From Tragulus kanchil (lineage: Eukaryota > Chordata > Mammalia > Artiodactyla > Tragulidae), in the NCBI GenBank assembly GCA_022376925.1, contig JAIOJX010000030.1, positions 169,937,298-170,001,297 of the forward strand: a stretch of 64,000 nt of DNA. The letters run 5' to 3'. A program made the position numbers and the translations under genes. Under the pieces are notes generated by a model. That model ran no database searches, had not been told where the DNA came from, and was given only the letters and a program-made list of their open reading frames with translations. Shown here one piece after another: positions 22,275 through 33,449 of this stretch (within the stretch, counting starts at the first letter, position 1; each line of letters opens with the position of its first letter).

Positions 22275-22475
22275 CTGACTGTGCCAGGCTCTTTCTCGTA
22301 TGTTACCTTAGTGAATCCTCAACACATCCTATGAGGTAGCTACTGCTGTTTCCATTTCCTTTTTACAAAAGTGGCAACTGAGGCTCTGAGAAGCTCATCC
22401 AGTTGCTTCGGGTCTGCATGGGAAGCTGTGGAGCAACGAGTTCAGCTGTGCTGCTAGGTAGTCAAGCTTCTGCCT
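22275..22475 (-). mobile_element. MIR SINE
   Basis: Reverse MIR: gtgccaggctctttctcgta, aacacatcctatgaggtagc, gtggcaactgaggctctgag, then a degraded 5' end. Confidence 0.75.
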
Positions 22476-22864
22476 CTTCACCCTGCCCAGTCTCACATGC
22501 TTCACCCAAAGCCAGTTTCCCTGGGAGTGCTCCCACCTGCTGGATCCTCCTGGAACCTTTGCCCCTCTGTTGGGCGGCTTGTCCTCACTGTGCTTTAGCT
22601 CCTTGGCTTCATCGCAGCAGCCGGCAAGTGCAACAGAGGGAGCAGGGGCTGCTCAGGATTGAGCTTGTAGGGAGCATGCTCCACGGGCACATCTTGCTCC
22701 CGGAGCCCCAAATTTTAGGATTGAAATAGTCATCGTGCTCTCAGGGATAAGGATTCTTTGCAGTCACGGGAGGAGTGAGGTGGGGTGGTGTTAAGGGAGC
22801 TTCTTAATACTCCATTCTCTATTTTTGCTTTTCATCTATTGCATACACTAAGGTACTTGTTTAT

Positions 22865-23190
22865 TTAATTGTGTCAAAATATACATAACATAAAGTTGAC
22901 CACTTTAATTGTTTTCAAGTGTACAGGTCAGTGGCATTAAGTATATTCATATCACTGTGCAGCCATCATCATCATCCATCTTTAGAAATTTTTCATCTCC
23001 CCAGAGACTCTGTACTCTTTAAACACTCTCTTCCCCATTTCCCCCTCCCCTCAACCATCATGCTACTTTCTACCTGCAGAGACCTCATATAATTGGAATC
23101 ATACAGTATATAATATTGTCTGACTTATTTCATTTAGTACAGTGTTTTTGATGTTCATCTATGTTGTAGTAGACATCCAAATTTCCTTCC
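22865..23190 (-). mobile_element. L1 LINE 3' fragment, split by a SINE
   Basis: Read in reverse this is the end of L1 ORF2 and adjacent sequence. Plus-strand landmarks: atatacataacataaagttg, caagtgtacaggtcagtggc, ccatcatgctactttctacc, ataattggaatcatacagta. It resumes after the SINE at 23463 with taatattccattgtgtatat. It is decayed, with no open ORF2. Confidence 0.82.
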
Positions 23191-23462
23191 TTTTTTTTTT
23201 TTTGGCCACTTCTATTCATCTTTCATCTATTTGTTTTCATCCATCTTTGTTCTTTGGCCTATGTGAGCCTTCCATCACAGTGGCCTCTGTCACTGCAGAG
23301 CACCGGGTCTGGGCGCATGTGCTCCAGAGTTCCGGCTCAGTAGTTGGACACATCGGTCCAGCCGCTCCACAGCACGTGGGATCTTCCCAGGCCAGGGATC
23401 GAACCGGTGCCCCCTGCACTGCAAGGCGGTGTCCTTATCCACTGGACCACCAGGGAAGCCCC
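23191..23462 (-). mobile_element. CHR-like SINE inserted in L1
   Basis: Reverse CHR-like SINE lacking the G-rich segment and (ATTT)n: the T run passes directly into ggccacttctattcatcttt. The 3' end was therefore shortened, or this is a distinct subfamily. Target-site duplication aaatttccttcc at 23179 and 23463. It splits the L1 sequence cleanly, so it is younger than that L1. Confidence 0.9.
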
Positions 23463-23605
23463 AAATTTCCTTCCTTTTTAAGACTGAATAATATTCCATT
23501 GTGTATATAAACACATTTTGCTTATTCCTTCATTCCTCCATAGACATCTGTGTTATTTCCACCTTTTGGCTATTGCAAGTAACACTGCTATAATATATTG
23601 AGGTT
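23463..23605 (-). mobile_element. L1 fragment, continuation
   Basis: Resumes the L1 after the SINE: aagactgaataatattccat, ccaccttttggctattgcaa, aacactgctataa. Confidence 0.8.
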
Positions 23606-24001
23606 GCTAAAAGAAATTTGAAAGCATAAGTAAGGTGAGGGGCAGAGCCCAAACCGTAGCCTCCAGGCTCTGCACCCAGTGCCTTCTCTCCCTCTGATTG
23701 TTGGCTCTGATATTTAGAAGGAGAAAGGAAGGAGAATGCATTTGTATCCTGGGGGAAACTACCCTGTGTCCAGAAATCCTCTGGAACTGCAGAGAGAGCT
23801 GGATTCAGCATTTATTGGGTGCCCACAGGAGGCAATGTCAACAGAGTAATTTTAGGATTGAAATAGTCATCGTGCTCTCAGGGATAAGGATTCTTTGCAG
23901 TCACGGAGGAGTGAGGTGGGGTGGTGTTAAGGGAGCTTCTTAATACTCCATTCTCTATTTTTGCTTTTCATCTATTGCATACACTAAGGTACTTGTTTAT
24001 T

Positions 24002-24326
24002 TAATTGTGTCAAAATATACATAACATAAAGTTGACCACTTTAATTGTTTTCAAGTGTACAGGTCAGTGGCATTAAGTATATTCATATCACTGTGCAGCC
24101 ATCATCATCATCCATCTTTAGAAATTTTTCATCTCCCCAGAGACTCTGTACTCTTTAAACACTCTCTTCCCCATTTCCCCCTCCCCTCAACCATCATGCT
24201 ACTTTCTACCTGCAGAGACCTCATATAATTGGAATCATACAGTATATAATATTGTCTGACTTATTTCATTTAGTACAGTGTTTTTGATGTTCATCTATGT
24301 TGTAGTAGACATCCAAATTTCCTTCC
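24002..24326 (-). mobile_element. L1 fragment, D8 second copy
   Basis: Duplicate of 22865-23190. Confidence 0.82.
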
Positions 24327-24595
24327 TTTTCTCTTTGGCCACTTCTATTCATCTTTCATCTATTTGTTTTCATCCATCTTTGTTCTTTGGCCTATGTGAG
24401 CCTTCCATCACAGTGGCCTCTGTCACTGCAGAGCACCGGGTCTGGGCGCATGTGCTCCAGAGTTCCGGCTCAGTAGTTGGACACATCGGTCCAGCCGCTC
24501 CACAGCACGTGGGATCTTCCCAGGCCAGGGATCGAACCGGTGCCCCCTGCACTGCAAGGCGGTGTCCTTATCCACTGGACCACCAGGGAAGCCCC
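24327..24595 (-). mobile_element. CHR-like SINE, D8 second copy
   Basis: Duplicate of 23191-23462 with a changed T run. Confidence 0.9.
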
Positions 24596-24738
24596 AAATT
24601 TCCTTCCTTTTTAAGACTGAATAATATTCCATTGTGTATATAAACACATTTTGCTTATTCCTTCATTCCTCCATAGACATCTGTGTTATTTCCACCTTTT
24701 GGCTATTGCAAGTAACACTGCTATAATATATTGAGGTT
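24596..24738 (-). mobile_element. L1 continuation, D8 second copy
   Basis: Duplicate of 23463-23605. Confidence 0.8.
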
Positions 24739-24984
24739 GCTAAAAGAAATTTGAAAGCATAAGTAAGGTGAGGGGCAGAGCCCAAACCGTAGCCTCCAGG
24801 CTCTGCACCCAGTGCCTTCTCTCCCTCTGATTGTTGGCTCTGATATTTAGAAGGAGAAAGGAAGGAGAATGCATTTGTATCCTGGGGGAAACTACCCTGT
24901 GTCCAGAAATCCTCTGGAACTGCAGAGAGAGCTGGATTCAGCATTTATTGGGTGCCCACAGGAGGCAGTCCAATGTAGAGACAG

Positions 24985-25130
24985 ACAAAGCAGAGTTTGT
25001 ATCTACCTCTGTGTCTCACTGTTTGTGTGACTTTGGGTCCTTTTCTTGCTTCTCAGAGCCTGAGGTTGTTGTGAAGATCAGATGAGATAATATGTGTTTA
25101 GTGCATTTGGGGCAGCCTCAGGCACCCAGT
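24985..25130 (+). mobile_element. MIR SINE
   Basis: Forward MIR: tgtttgtgtgactttgggtc, a cttctcagagcctgaggttg core, gaagatcagatgagataata. Confidence 0.72.
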
Positions 25131-25632
25131 GTCCAGGGAGCCGGAGCTGCTGCTCCATGAGGCACTGCTGGAGATGAAGAAATTAACAAGAAACAAGGTA
25201 GGCTCTGTAGGTGGGATTTCCTCTCAGTGCATCCTATCAAGAGGCGCATGATGTTGATTTGTCCCACTACTGGTGATATTAATATTTATCAGTTGATTAG
25301 ATGGTGTCTGCCAGGTTTCTCCATTGCAAAGTTAATTAACAAGTGTTTTGTACTCATTAATAAATTAGTATTTAAGCATTTTTGGAAACCACTTTGAGAC
25401 CGTGTACATATTCTATTCCTCATCAGACTTTGACCTTGTATTTTTAGCATCATGTTTTGCCAAATGATGATTCCATAATTCCTTCTACTTTTTATTATTT
25501 GGAATTCTACCACAAGGTCTAGGCTTCACCCCTCCTTTATTTATTTGGTTGTGCATTTTTTCACTTATATCAGCACAAACTCATGAATTTCTGTTTTATT
25601 CAGTGGGCCATAATCCACAACAGTCATTATTT
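25131..25632. other. No gene or clear repeat seen
   Basis: AT-rich unique sequence. A short minus-strand frame at 25289-25513 is unrecognised. Confidence 0.45.
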
Positions 25633-25648
25633 GGTGCTCAGATTGTTT

Positions 25649-26005
25649 CGTTTTTTTTTAAATTTTTACTTATTTATTTATTTTTGGCTATTCTGGGTTT
25701 TCACTGCTGCCACAGGCTCTTCTCTAGTTGCAGGAAGTAGGGGTACTCTCTAGTTGAGGTAAGCAGGCTTCTTGTTACGGTGACTTCTCTTGTGAAACTT
25801 GGGCTCTAGGGCACATGAGCTTCAGTAATTGCAGCATATGGGCTCAGTAGTTGAGTCTTCAAGGCTCTAGAAAACAGGCTCAATAGTTGTGGCTCACAGG
25901 CTTAGTTGCTCCGCAGCATGTGGGATCTTCCTGGATCAGGGATCGAACCCATGTTTCCAGCATTGGCAGGTGAACTCTTTACCACTGAGCTACCAGGGAA
26001 GCCCT
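25649..26005 (-). mobile_element. CHR-1-type SINE, older full-length copy
   Basis: Reverse CHR SINE with the classical long body: T run and (ATTT)n, ggctcttctctagttgcagg, repeated motifs of the form agttgtggctcacaggctta, gcagcatgtgggatcttcct, gatcagggatcgaaccc, then accagggaagccctg. Probable target-site duplication ggtgctcagattgttt at 25633 and gatgctcagtttgttt at 26006 (two mismatches). It is more diverged and structurally different from the young SINEs in this window. Confidence 0.85.
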
Positions 26006-26194
26006 GATGCTCAGTTTGTTTTTCTATAAATTTTAAAATGTCTGATAAGCTTGGAGAATAATATATAAATTCCTGTGGTTGTAACATAAAATAATAATAA
26101 TATTAAGCACTTTCCATGTGCCAGTTATCAGCTGATTAAGATGTTCTAAGTTTCTTTATTAACTCTTTATATATGTAAATTGTTCACACATGTA

Positions 26195-26715
26195 ATAGTT
26201 ATTTATCACCATGAAACAAGTTATCCCAAAACATAACAGTTTAAAAACAACAGTCTCACACTGTTTCTCTGGGTCAGGAATCAGGAATATCAACTGAGTT
26301 TCTGGTTCAGGGTCCCTCATGAGTTTGCAGCTGAGATCCCAGGGCTGCAGTCATGGAAGGGCTTACCCGCGGCTAGAGGATTCACTTTGAAGATGCCTAA
26401 CTGGTTGCAGGCCTCAGTTCCTCTCCATAAGGACCCTTCCATAGGGCTGTGTGAGTGTCTTCCCAACATGTCAGCCAGTTTCCAGAGAGAGTCATCCCAC
26501 AGGAAGAGTTAAGGAGGAAACCACAGCGCATTGTGTGACCTCATCTCAGAAGTCATATGCTGTCCCTTCTGCACAGTCCATTCATTAGAAGCAAGTCACT
26601 GACTAGATCTCATGTGTAAGAGGAGATGAAGGATGTTCCTAGGCCCCTTTTGACGAGAGGGAGGGGGATCAAAGAATTTGTGATCATATTGCAAAACCAC
26701 CACAAAATACATAAA
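26195..26715 (-). mobile_element. Old MaLR (MLT1-type) LTR
   Basis: Reverse-orientation landmarks: acaagttatcccaaaacata, gtttaaaaacaacagtctca, tctgggtcaggaatcagg, agggtccctcatgagtttgc, aggcctcagttcctctcc, ccatagggctgtgtgagtgt, gcattgtgtgacctcatctc, aagcaagtcactgac, aaagaatttgtgatcatatt. It is ancient and decayed. Subfamily is uncertain. Confidence 0.65.
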
Positions 26716-26924
26716 CTCCTGTGAACTTTTTCATTCATACTATATAACCCTGTAAAATTGGCCGAGGTCATATAAGCAGCCACTGGCAAAGTTAGGTTCA
26801 AACCCAAGGCCCATATTCTCAGCCACTGCCTGATCTGGAAGGGCCTTTAATGCTTTGTTAAGATGCAGCAAGAAAGTGGAGAGTTCCTGAAGGAGTGAGG
26901 GGTTAGAGTCGCGGTGTACCTCTT

Positions 26925-27170
26925 TTATTGATTTTTTTACCCATTTATTTTCACCCATCTTTAGTCTTTGGCCTTTGTAGGCCTCCCATTGCAGTGGCCT
27001 CTCTCACTGCAGATCTCCAGTTCTGGGCACATGTGCTCCCGAGAGCTGGCTTGTAATTGGACACACTGGTTCTGTTGCTACGTGGCACGTGTGATCTTCC
27101 CAGGGATCAAACCCGTGCCTCTTGCACTGCAAGGCAGACTCTTTACCCACTGAACCACTAGGGAAGCCCC
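26925..27170 (-). mobile_element. CHR-like SINE, diverged
   Basis: Reverse CHR-like SINE without the G-rich part: tttcacccatctttagtctt, tgtaggcctcccattgcagt, gatcttcccagggatcaaac, ccactgaaccactagggaag. It is noticeably more diverged than the copies at 9227 or 50438. No clear target-site duplication. Confidence 0.85.
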
Positions 27171-27319
27171 ATAATTTTTAAAAAATTAGCAAGGTGATGG
27201 TGCTGGCCTTTGTTGAATGGTTAAGTAGGGAAGATTTGGGGTGGGGCACCTTTCAATAAAAAAACTGATTAAGATGTTCTAATTCATTAACTCTTTATAT
27301 ATGTAAATTGTTCACACAT

Positions 27320-27843
27320 GTAATAGTTATTTATCACCATGAAACAAGTTATCCCAAAACATAACAGTTTAAAAACAACAGTCTCACACTGTTTCTCTGG
27401 GTCAGGAATCAGGAATATCAACTGAGTTTCTGGTTCAGGGTCCCTCATGAGTTTGCAGCTGAGATCCCAGGGCTGCAGTCATGGAAGGGCTTACCCGCGG
27501 CTAGAGGATTCACTTTGAAGATGCCTAACTGGTTGCAGGCCTCAGTTCCTCTCCATAAGGACCCTTCCATAGGGCTGTGTGAGTGTCTTCCCAACATGTC
27601 AGCCAGTTTCCAGAGAGAGTCATCCCACAGGAAGAGTTAAGGAGGAAACCACAGCGCATTGTGTGACCTCATCTCAGAAGTCATATGCTGTCCCTTCTGC
27701 ACAGTCCATTCATTAGAAGCAAGTCACTGACTAGATCTCATGTGTAAGAGGAGATGAAGGATGTTCCTAGGCCCCTTTTGACGAGAGGGAGGGGGATCAA
27801 AGAATTTGTGATCATATTGCAAAACCACCACAAAATACATAAA
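27320..27843 (-). mobile_element. Old MaLR LTR, D9 second copy
   Basis: Duplicate of 26195-26715. Confidence 0.65.
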
Positions 27844-28052
27844 CTCCTGTGAACTTTTTCATTCATACTATATAACCCTGTAAAATTGGCCGAGGTCATA
27901 TAAGCAGCCACTGGCAAAGTTAGGTTCAAACCCAAGGCCCATATTCTCAGCCACTGCCTGATCTGGAAGGGCCTTTAATGCTTTGTTAAGATGCAGCAAG
28001 AAAGTGGAGAGTTCCTGAAGGAGTGAGGGGTTAGAGTCGCGGTGTACCTCTT

Positions 28053-28298
28053 TTATTGATTTTTTTACCCATTTATTTTCACCCATCTTTAGTCTTTGGC
28101 CTTTGTAGGCCTCCCATTGCAGTGGCCTCTCTCACTGCAGATCTCCAGTTCTGGGCACATGTGCTCCCGAGAGCTGGCTTGTAATTGGACACACTGGTTC
28201 TGTTGCTACGTGGCACGTGTGATCTTCCCAGGGATCAAACCCGTGCCTCTTGCACTGCAAGGCAGACTCTTTACCCACTGAACCACTAGGGAAGCCCC
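28053..28298 (-). mobile_element. CHR-like SINE, D9 second copy
   Basis: Duplicate of 26925-27170. Confidence 0.85.
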
Positions 28299-28391
28299 AT
28301 AATTTTTAAAAAATTAGCAAGGTGATGGTGCTGGCCTTTGTTGAATGGTTAAGTGTTAGGGGAAGATTTGGGGTGGGGCACCTATAAAAAT

Positions 28392-28857
28392 GGGGCAATA
28401 TGAGACATGGACTTTACCCTCAAGAGCACAGAGCCCATTTAGAAGATAAGAACATAACATGAACTTACTGAAAACCTGGGTTACATGTAATCTTTTATAT
28501 CGCAGGTTCAAGGCTTGTATCTTGGTTGCCCCCATTTTCCACCACAATGCTTAGCAGGGTGCCTGGCTATGCCTTCTGAGTTTTTTGTGAAGTAAATGAA
28601 TATTGCTATCCTACTATGGCATGTGTGGCAGAGACAAGAAGGAGGTGGCTGGTGAGGCCAGGAAAGTCAGCCAAGGGAGGTGAATATTATGAAGCATCTG
28701 GTCTCAGAAGGCAAGATTAGGAGGGAGGACTATCAGAGGTTAACAGCCAAGCATGTGTCATCAGGAATCTACAAAGATTGCAAAAACATCGAGAGATGGG
28801 CTGAGGACTCAAGGACAAGGAGATACCAGAAACCAGGAGGAGTCTGTCGGAGGGAGT
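28392..28857. other. No gene or clear repeat seen
   Basis: Unique sequence between D9 and the BovB fragment. Short unrecognised frames only. Confidence 0.45.
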
Positions 28858-29467
28858 CTTGTTCAGTCACTCAGTTGTGTCTGACTCTTTGTGACCCCAT
28901 GGACTGCAGCATGCTAGCTTTCCCTGTCCTTTACCATCTCCCAGAGTCTGCTCAAACTCACATCTGTTGAGTTGGTGATGCCATCCAACTGTCCCATTCT
29001 TTGTTATTTCCTTCTCCAGCCTTCAGTCTTTCCCAGCAACAGGGTCTTTTCCAGTGAGTCGACTCTTTGCATCCATTGGCCCAAATATTGGAACTTCAGC
29101 TTCAGCAACAGTCTCTTCAGTGAATAGTCAGGGTTGATTTCCTTTAGGATTGACTGGTTTGATCTCTTTACTGTTCAAGTGACTCTCAAGAGACTCCTCC
29201 AGCACCACAGTTCAAAAGCATCAATTCTTCAGTGATCAGCCTTCCTTATGGTCCAGCTCTCACATTGATTACATGACTACTGGAAAAACCATAGCTTTGA
29301 CTATACAGACCTTTGTAGGCAAAGTAATGTCTCTGCTGTTTAACAGTCTCTAGGCTTGTCATAGCTTTTCTTCCAGGGGGCAAGCGTTTTTTAATTTCAT
29401 GACTGCAGTCACTGTTCACAGTGATTCTGGAGCCCAAGAAAATAGAGTCTGTCACTGTTTCCATAGA
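28858..29467 (-). mobile_element. BovB (RTE) LINE 3' fragment with ORF2 C-terminal remnant
   Basis: The minus strand encodes METVTDSIFLGSRI, then DCSHEIKKRLPPGRKAMTSL, characteristic of the end of BovB ORF2, over 29246-29464. Frameshifts break it further along. Plus-strand landmarks continue to gtgtctgactctttgtgacc at the 3' end (28880), the part Bov-tA shares. It is 5'-truncated at about 610 bp and diverged, and cannot be functional. Confidence 0.92.
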
Positions 29468-29997
29468 GAGAGTTTAGGTAACGAGTATTAGACCCTGGAA
29501 TCTCCGTGGGCAGGCGAAGAAGGTTATAGCCCTAAGCACCAAAGCACAGAATGTGGACTGGACTCTGAGGCAGACACACTTTACCCTTTGGTACCTTTTA
29601 ACCTCATTTGGGCCTAAACTGGTGTCTGAGGGGCTCACTCTTAAGAATGTGAATAGAAAGGGACTGGAGTGAATTTAGGTTGCCAAGGGGCTATGTCCAG
29701 GGACTGAGGAAAAGAAAGAAGTTTCACTTGGGCAAGCCCCCGTGCAGTTTGTCCTGCAGGTTTCTGAGGCCTTCACTTGCCCAAATAATAGTTTATGGTC
29801 CAGATTAGAGTGAAGGTAAAACTGCTCTCCAGGAATTTTTAGTGTTGAATTCCTTAGGAGATACCTCATCCTGCACTGCAGATGAGACCCAGTGGACACG
29901 ACTGCTGTGGAATTTTGTCCGCAGTTCTGTACTTTTCCTTCTGTGCAAAGAGAGGTAAGAGCTTCTTAAATTTCCGTACAGAGGAGATTTAAGCTTG
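29468..29997. other. No gene or clear repeat seen
   Basis: Unique sequence with short minus-strand frames, none recognised. Repeated by D10 at 30571-31100. Confidence 0.45.
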
Positions 29998-30190
29998 TGA
30001 TTTGATCCCCAGCTTTGCCACTTGCTTCTTATGGGAACTTCGGCAGGTGATATGAGATAATTCCTCATCTGGGACATGGGGATGATTAATACCTGCTTCC
30101 CGGGGTTTAGGGGAGAAACAATTCAGTCTTCTGACATGTGAATATAATTGTTTAAACAGCAAAGTGCTGTGTGAACCTAAGGGAATATTA
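29998..30190 (+). mobile_element. MIR SINE
   Basis: Forward MIR: gatttgatccccagctttgc, ttcggcaggtgatatgagat, cctcatctgggacatgggga, ttaatacctgcttcc, aagtgctgtgtgaacc. Confidence 0.75.
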
Positions 30191-30202
30191 CTGTGAGCCA
30201 AA

Positions 30203-30570
30203 CTTCAGCAACAGTCTCTTCAGTGAATAGTCAGGGTTGATTTCCTTTAGGATTGACTGGTTTGATCTCTTTACTGTTCAAGTGACTCTCAAGAGACTCC
30301 TCCAGCACCACAGTTCAAAAGCATCAATTCTTCAGTGATCAGCCTTCCTTATGGTCCAGCTCTCACATTGATTACATGACTACTGGAAAAACCATAGCTT
30401 TGACTATACAGACCTTTGTAGGCAAAGTAATGTCTCTGCTGTTTAACAGTCTCTAGGCTTGTCATAGCTTTTCTTCCAGGGGGCAAGCGTTTTTTAATTT
30501 CATGACTGCAGTCACTGTTCACAGTGATTCTGGAGCCCAAGAAAATAGAGTCTGTCACTGTTTCCATAGA
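30203..30570 (-). mobile_element. BovB fragment, D10 second copy (partial)
   Basis: Duplicate of 29100-29467. The 3' terminal 240 bp of the original is absent because the duplicated unit starts inside the element. Confidence 0.92.
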
Positions 30571-31100
30571 GAGAGTTTAGGTAACGAGTATTAGACCCTG
30601 GAATCTCCGTGGGCAGGCGAAGAAGGTTATAGCCCTAAGCACCAAAGCACAGAATGTGGACTGGACTCTGAGGCAGACACACTTTACCCTTTGGTACCTT
30701 TTAACCTCATTTGGGCCTAAACTGGTGTCTGAGGGGCTCACTCTTAAGAATGTGAATAGAAAGGGACTGGAGTGAATTTAGGTTGCCAAGGGGCTATGTC
30801 CAGGGACTGAGGAAAAGAAAGAAGTTTCACTTGGGCAAGCCCCCGTGCAGTTTGTCCTGCAGGTTTCTGAGGCCTTCACTTGCCCAAATAATAGTTTATG
30901 GTCCAGATTAGAGTGAAGGTAAAACTGCTCTCCAGGAATTTTTAGTGTTGAATTCCTTAGGAGATACCTCATCCTGCACTGCAGATGAGACCCAGTGGAC
31001 ACGACTGCTGTGGAATTTTGTCCGCAGTTCTGTACTTTTCCTTCTGTGCAAAGAGAGGTAAGAGCTTCTTAAATTTCCGTACAGAGGAGATTTAAGCTTG

Positions 31101-31293
31101 TGATTTGATCCCCAGCTTTGCCACTTGCTTCTTATGGGAACTTCGGCAGGTGATATGAGATAATTCCTCATCTGGGACATGGGGATGATTAATACCTGCT
31201 TCCCGGGGTTTAGGGGAGAAACAATTCAGTCTTCTGACATGTGAATATAATTGTTTAAACAGCAAAGTGCTGTGTGAACCTAAGGGAATATTA
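31101..31293 (+). mobile_element. MIR SINE, D10 second copy
   Basis: Duplicate of 29998-30190. Its last 53 bases are copied once more at 32363-32415 by D11. Confidence 0.75.
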
Positions 31294-31329
31294 CTGTGAG
31301 ACAAACTTCAGCCAATGAGAGCTGAAAGA

Positions 31330-31636
31330 TGTTTTTTTGTGTGGAGGGGGGGCGGGTTGGGGAGGGAGGGGGGCGGTGGGCCACTTCTATTGGTCTTTCA
31401 TTTATCTATTCTCATCCATCTTTGTTCTTTGGCCCGTGTGGGCCTCCCATTGCAGTGGCCTCTGTTGTCGCAGAGCACCGGCTCCAGGTGCATGCGCTCC
31501 AGAGCTCTGGCTCGGTAATTGGACACATCAGTCCAGCCGCTCCAGGGCACGTGGGATCTTCCCAGGCCAGGGATCGAACCAGCGCCCCTTGCACTGCAAG
31601 GCGGTGTCCTTACCCACTAGACCACCAGGGAAACGC
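31330..31636 (-). mobile_element. CHR-like tRNA-derived SINE, full length, young
   Basis: Reverse CHR-like SINE with the G-rich segment (ttggggagggaggggggcgg on plus) but almost no (ATTT)n. Tail end at tttttttgtgtgg; head end ccactagaccaccagggaaa. Target-site duplication gagctgaaa at 31318 and 31637. Confidence 0.9.
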
Positions 31637-32310
31637 GAGCTGAAAAATCTTAATGTTGTTACTGGGCACCTCTATACATAGGAACTGATGTCCTATGGGA
31701 GCTACAGACATAATGTATTGTTCTTGGCTCAGGGAGCAAAAACCCAAGATGATCCTGGTTGATAAAAACCTCCAATTTGACTAGAATCTCTCTCTGTCCC
31801 CTACTCTTTGTTAAGGGCCAATGTTTTCTGTGAAAGTGTCCTATACACCCCTCCCAAGTTTGTGCAGACCCACCGTGAATGGCCCACATGGTTTCACCCC
31901 AGCTCAAAAGAGACTTTGTTCTTGTGTAGCCCTTGCAGGCTCAGCCAGGTTCAGTACTTCTTGGTAAAACCTGAAAGGCTTACTTTAGCTGAACTTTCAT
32001 AGATTAGATCTTTCATATAAGGATTAGGTGAAAATAACAATGTCTATTATTCCCTAAATGGCACCCAAGCAACTTCTGAGTATGAGTTTCCCCTTGAGGA
32101 ATCTTCCATTGGGTGTAAAAATATTCCTGCAGTGTTTACTTCCTGTGTTGTTTCCCAGGAAACAGAAACTTGTCCCTCCAGCCTATAGTAATTTGTATTT
32201 TAATTGTTTTATATCTATATATGTGTGGGTTAGAGTTGTGGAAGTTGTCCTCAACCCTTTGGTCTGGATTCCATTTTCCTTTGAGGGTCCTCTTGCTTTA
32301 GTCCTTGGTG
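31637..32310. other. No gene or clear repeat seen
   Basis: Unique sequence with several frames of about 60-100 codons, none recognised. Repeated at 32755-33422. Confidence 0.45.
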
Positions 32311-32451
32311 TCCGTCCTAGCAGTCCTGGTGGAGTGGCTGGCAAGCTTCTTTCCCTCTTTCAGTGAATATAATTGTTTAAACAGCAAAGTGCTGTGTGAA
32401 CCTAAGGGAATATTACTGTGAGACAAACTTCAGCCAATGAGAGCTGAAAGA

Positions 32452-32754
32452 TGTTTTTTTGTGTGGAGGGCGGGTTGGGGAGGGAGGGGGGCGGTGGGCC
32501 ACTTCTATTGGTCTTTCATTTATCTATTCTCATCCATCTTTGTTCTTTGGCCCGTGTGGGCCTCCCATTGCAGTGGCCTCTGTTGTCGCAGAGCACCGGC
32601 TCCAGGTGCATGCGCTCCAGAGCTCTGGCTCGGTAATTGGACACATCAGTCCAGCCGCTCCAGGGCACGTGGGATCTTCCCAGGCCAGGGATCGAACCAG
32701 CGCCCCTTGCACTGCAAGGCGGTGTCCTTACCCACTAGACCACCAGGGAAACGC
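32452..32754 (-). mobile_element. CHR-like SINE, D11 second copy
   Basis: Duplicate of 31330-31636, four Gs shorter in the G run. Confidence 0.9.
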
Positions 32755-33449
32755 GAGCTGAAAAATCTTAATGTTGTTACTGGGCACCTCTATACATAGG
32801 AACTGATGTCCTATGGGAGCTACAGACATAATGTATTGTTCTTGGCTCAGGGAGCAAAAACCCAAGATGATCCTGGTTGATAAAAACCTCCAATTTGACT
32901 AGAATCTCTCTCTGTCCCCTACTCTTTGTTAAGGGCCAATGTTTTCTGTGAAAGTGTCCTATACACCCCTCCCAAGTTTGTGCAGACCCACCGTGAATGG
33001 CCCACATGGTTTCACCCCAGCTCAAAAGAGACTTTGTTCTTGTGTAGCCCTTGCAGGCTCAGCCAGGTTCAGTACTTCTTGGTAAAACCTGAAAGGCTTA
33101 CTTTAGCTGAACTTTCATAGATTAGATCTTTCATATAAGGATTAGGTGAAAATAACAATGTCTATTATTCCCTAAATGGCACCCAAGCAACTTCTGAGTA
33201 TGAGTTTCCCCTTGAGGAATCTTCCATTGGGTGTAAAAATATTCCTGCAGTGTTTACTTCCTGTGTTGTTTCCCAGGAAACAGAAACTTGTCCCTCCAGC
33301 CTATAGTAATTTGTATTTTAATTGTTTTATATCTATATATGTGTGGGTTAGAGTTGTGGAAGTTGTCCTCAACCCTTTGGTCTGGATTCCATTTTCCTTT
33401 GAGGGTCCTCTTGCTTTAGTCCTTGGTGTCCTCCAGTGCAAACTAGTCA

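Larger units (their letters stand above)
22711..24985. repeat. Tandem duplication D8 (period 1,133-1,137 bp)
   Basis: First copy 22711 to about 23847 and second copy 23848 to about 24985. Differences are one G in a G run and a length or base change in the SINE T run (pure T at about 23191, T with CTC in the second copy). The last 14 bases of the first copy (atgtcaacagagta) are a shortened version of the true continuation seen at 24972-24996. Confidence 0.94.
26132..28391. repeat. Tandem duplication D9 (period 1,128-1,133 bp)
   Basis: First copy 26132 to about 27262 and second copy 27265 to about 28391. The second copy loses five bases near its start (ctaagtttctttattaac becomes ctaattcattaac). 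The first copy is altered near its end (taagtagggaag against taagtgttaggggaag, and a garbled last dozen bases). The middle is essentially identical. Confidence 0.94.
29093..31312. repeat. Tandem duplication D10 (period 1,103 bp)
   Basis: First copy from about 29093 to 30205 and second copy from about 30201 to 31312. The junction lies in a shared aaacttcagc-type string. The first copy begins gaacttcagcttcagc, and the true continuation after the second copy is caaacttcagccaatg. A short spurious overlap of about nine bases is enough to explain the join. Confidence 0.94.
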
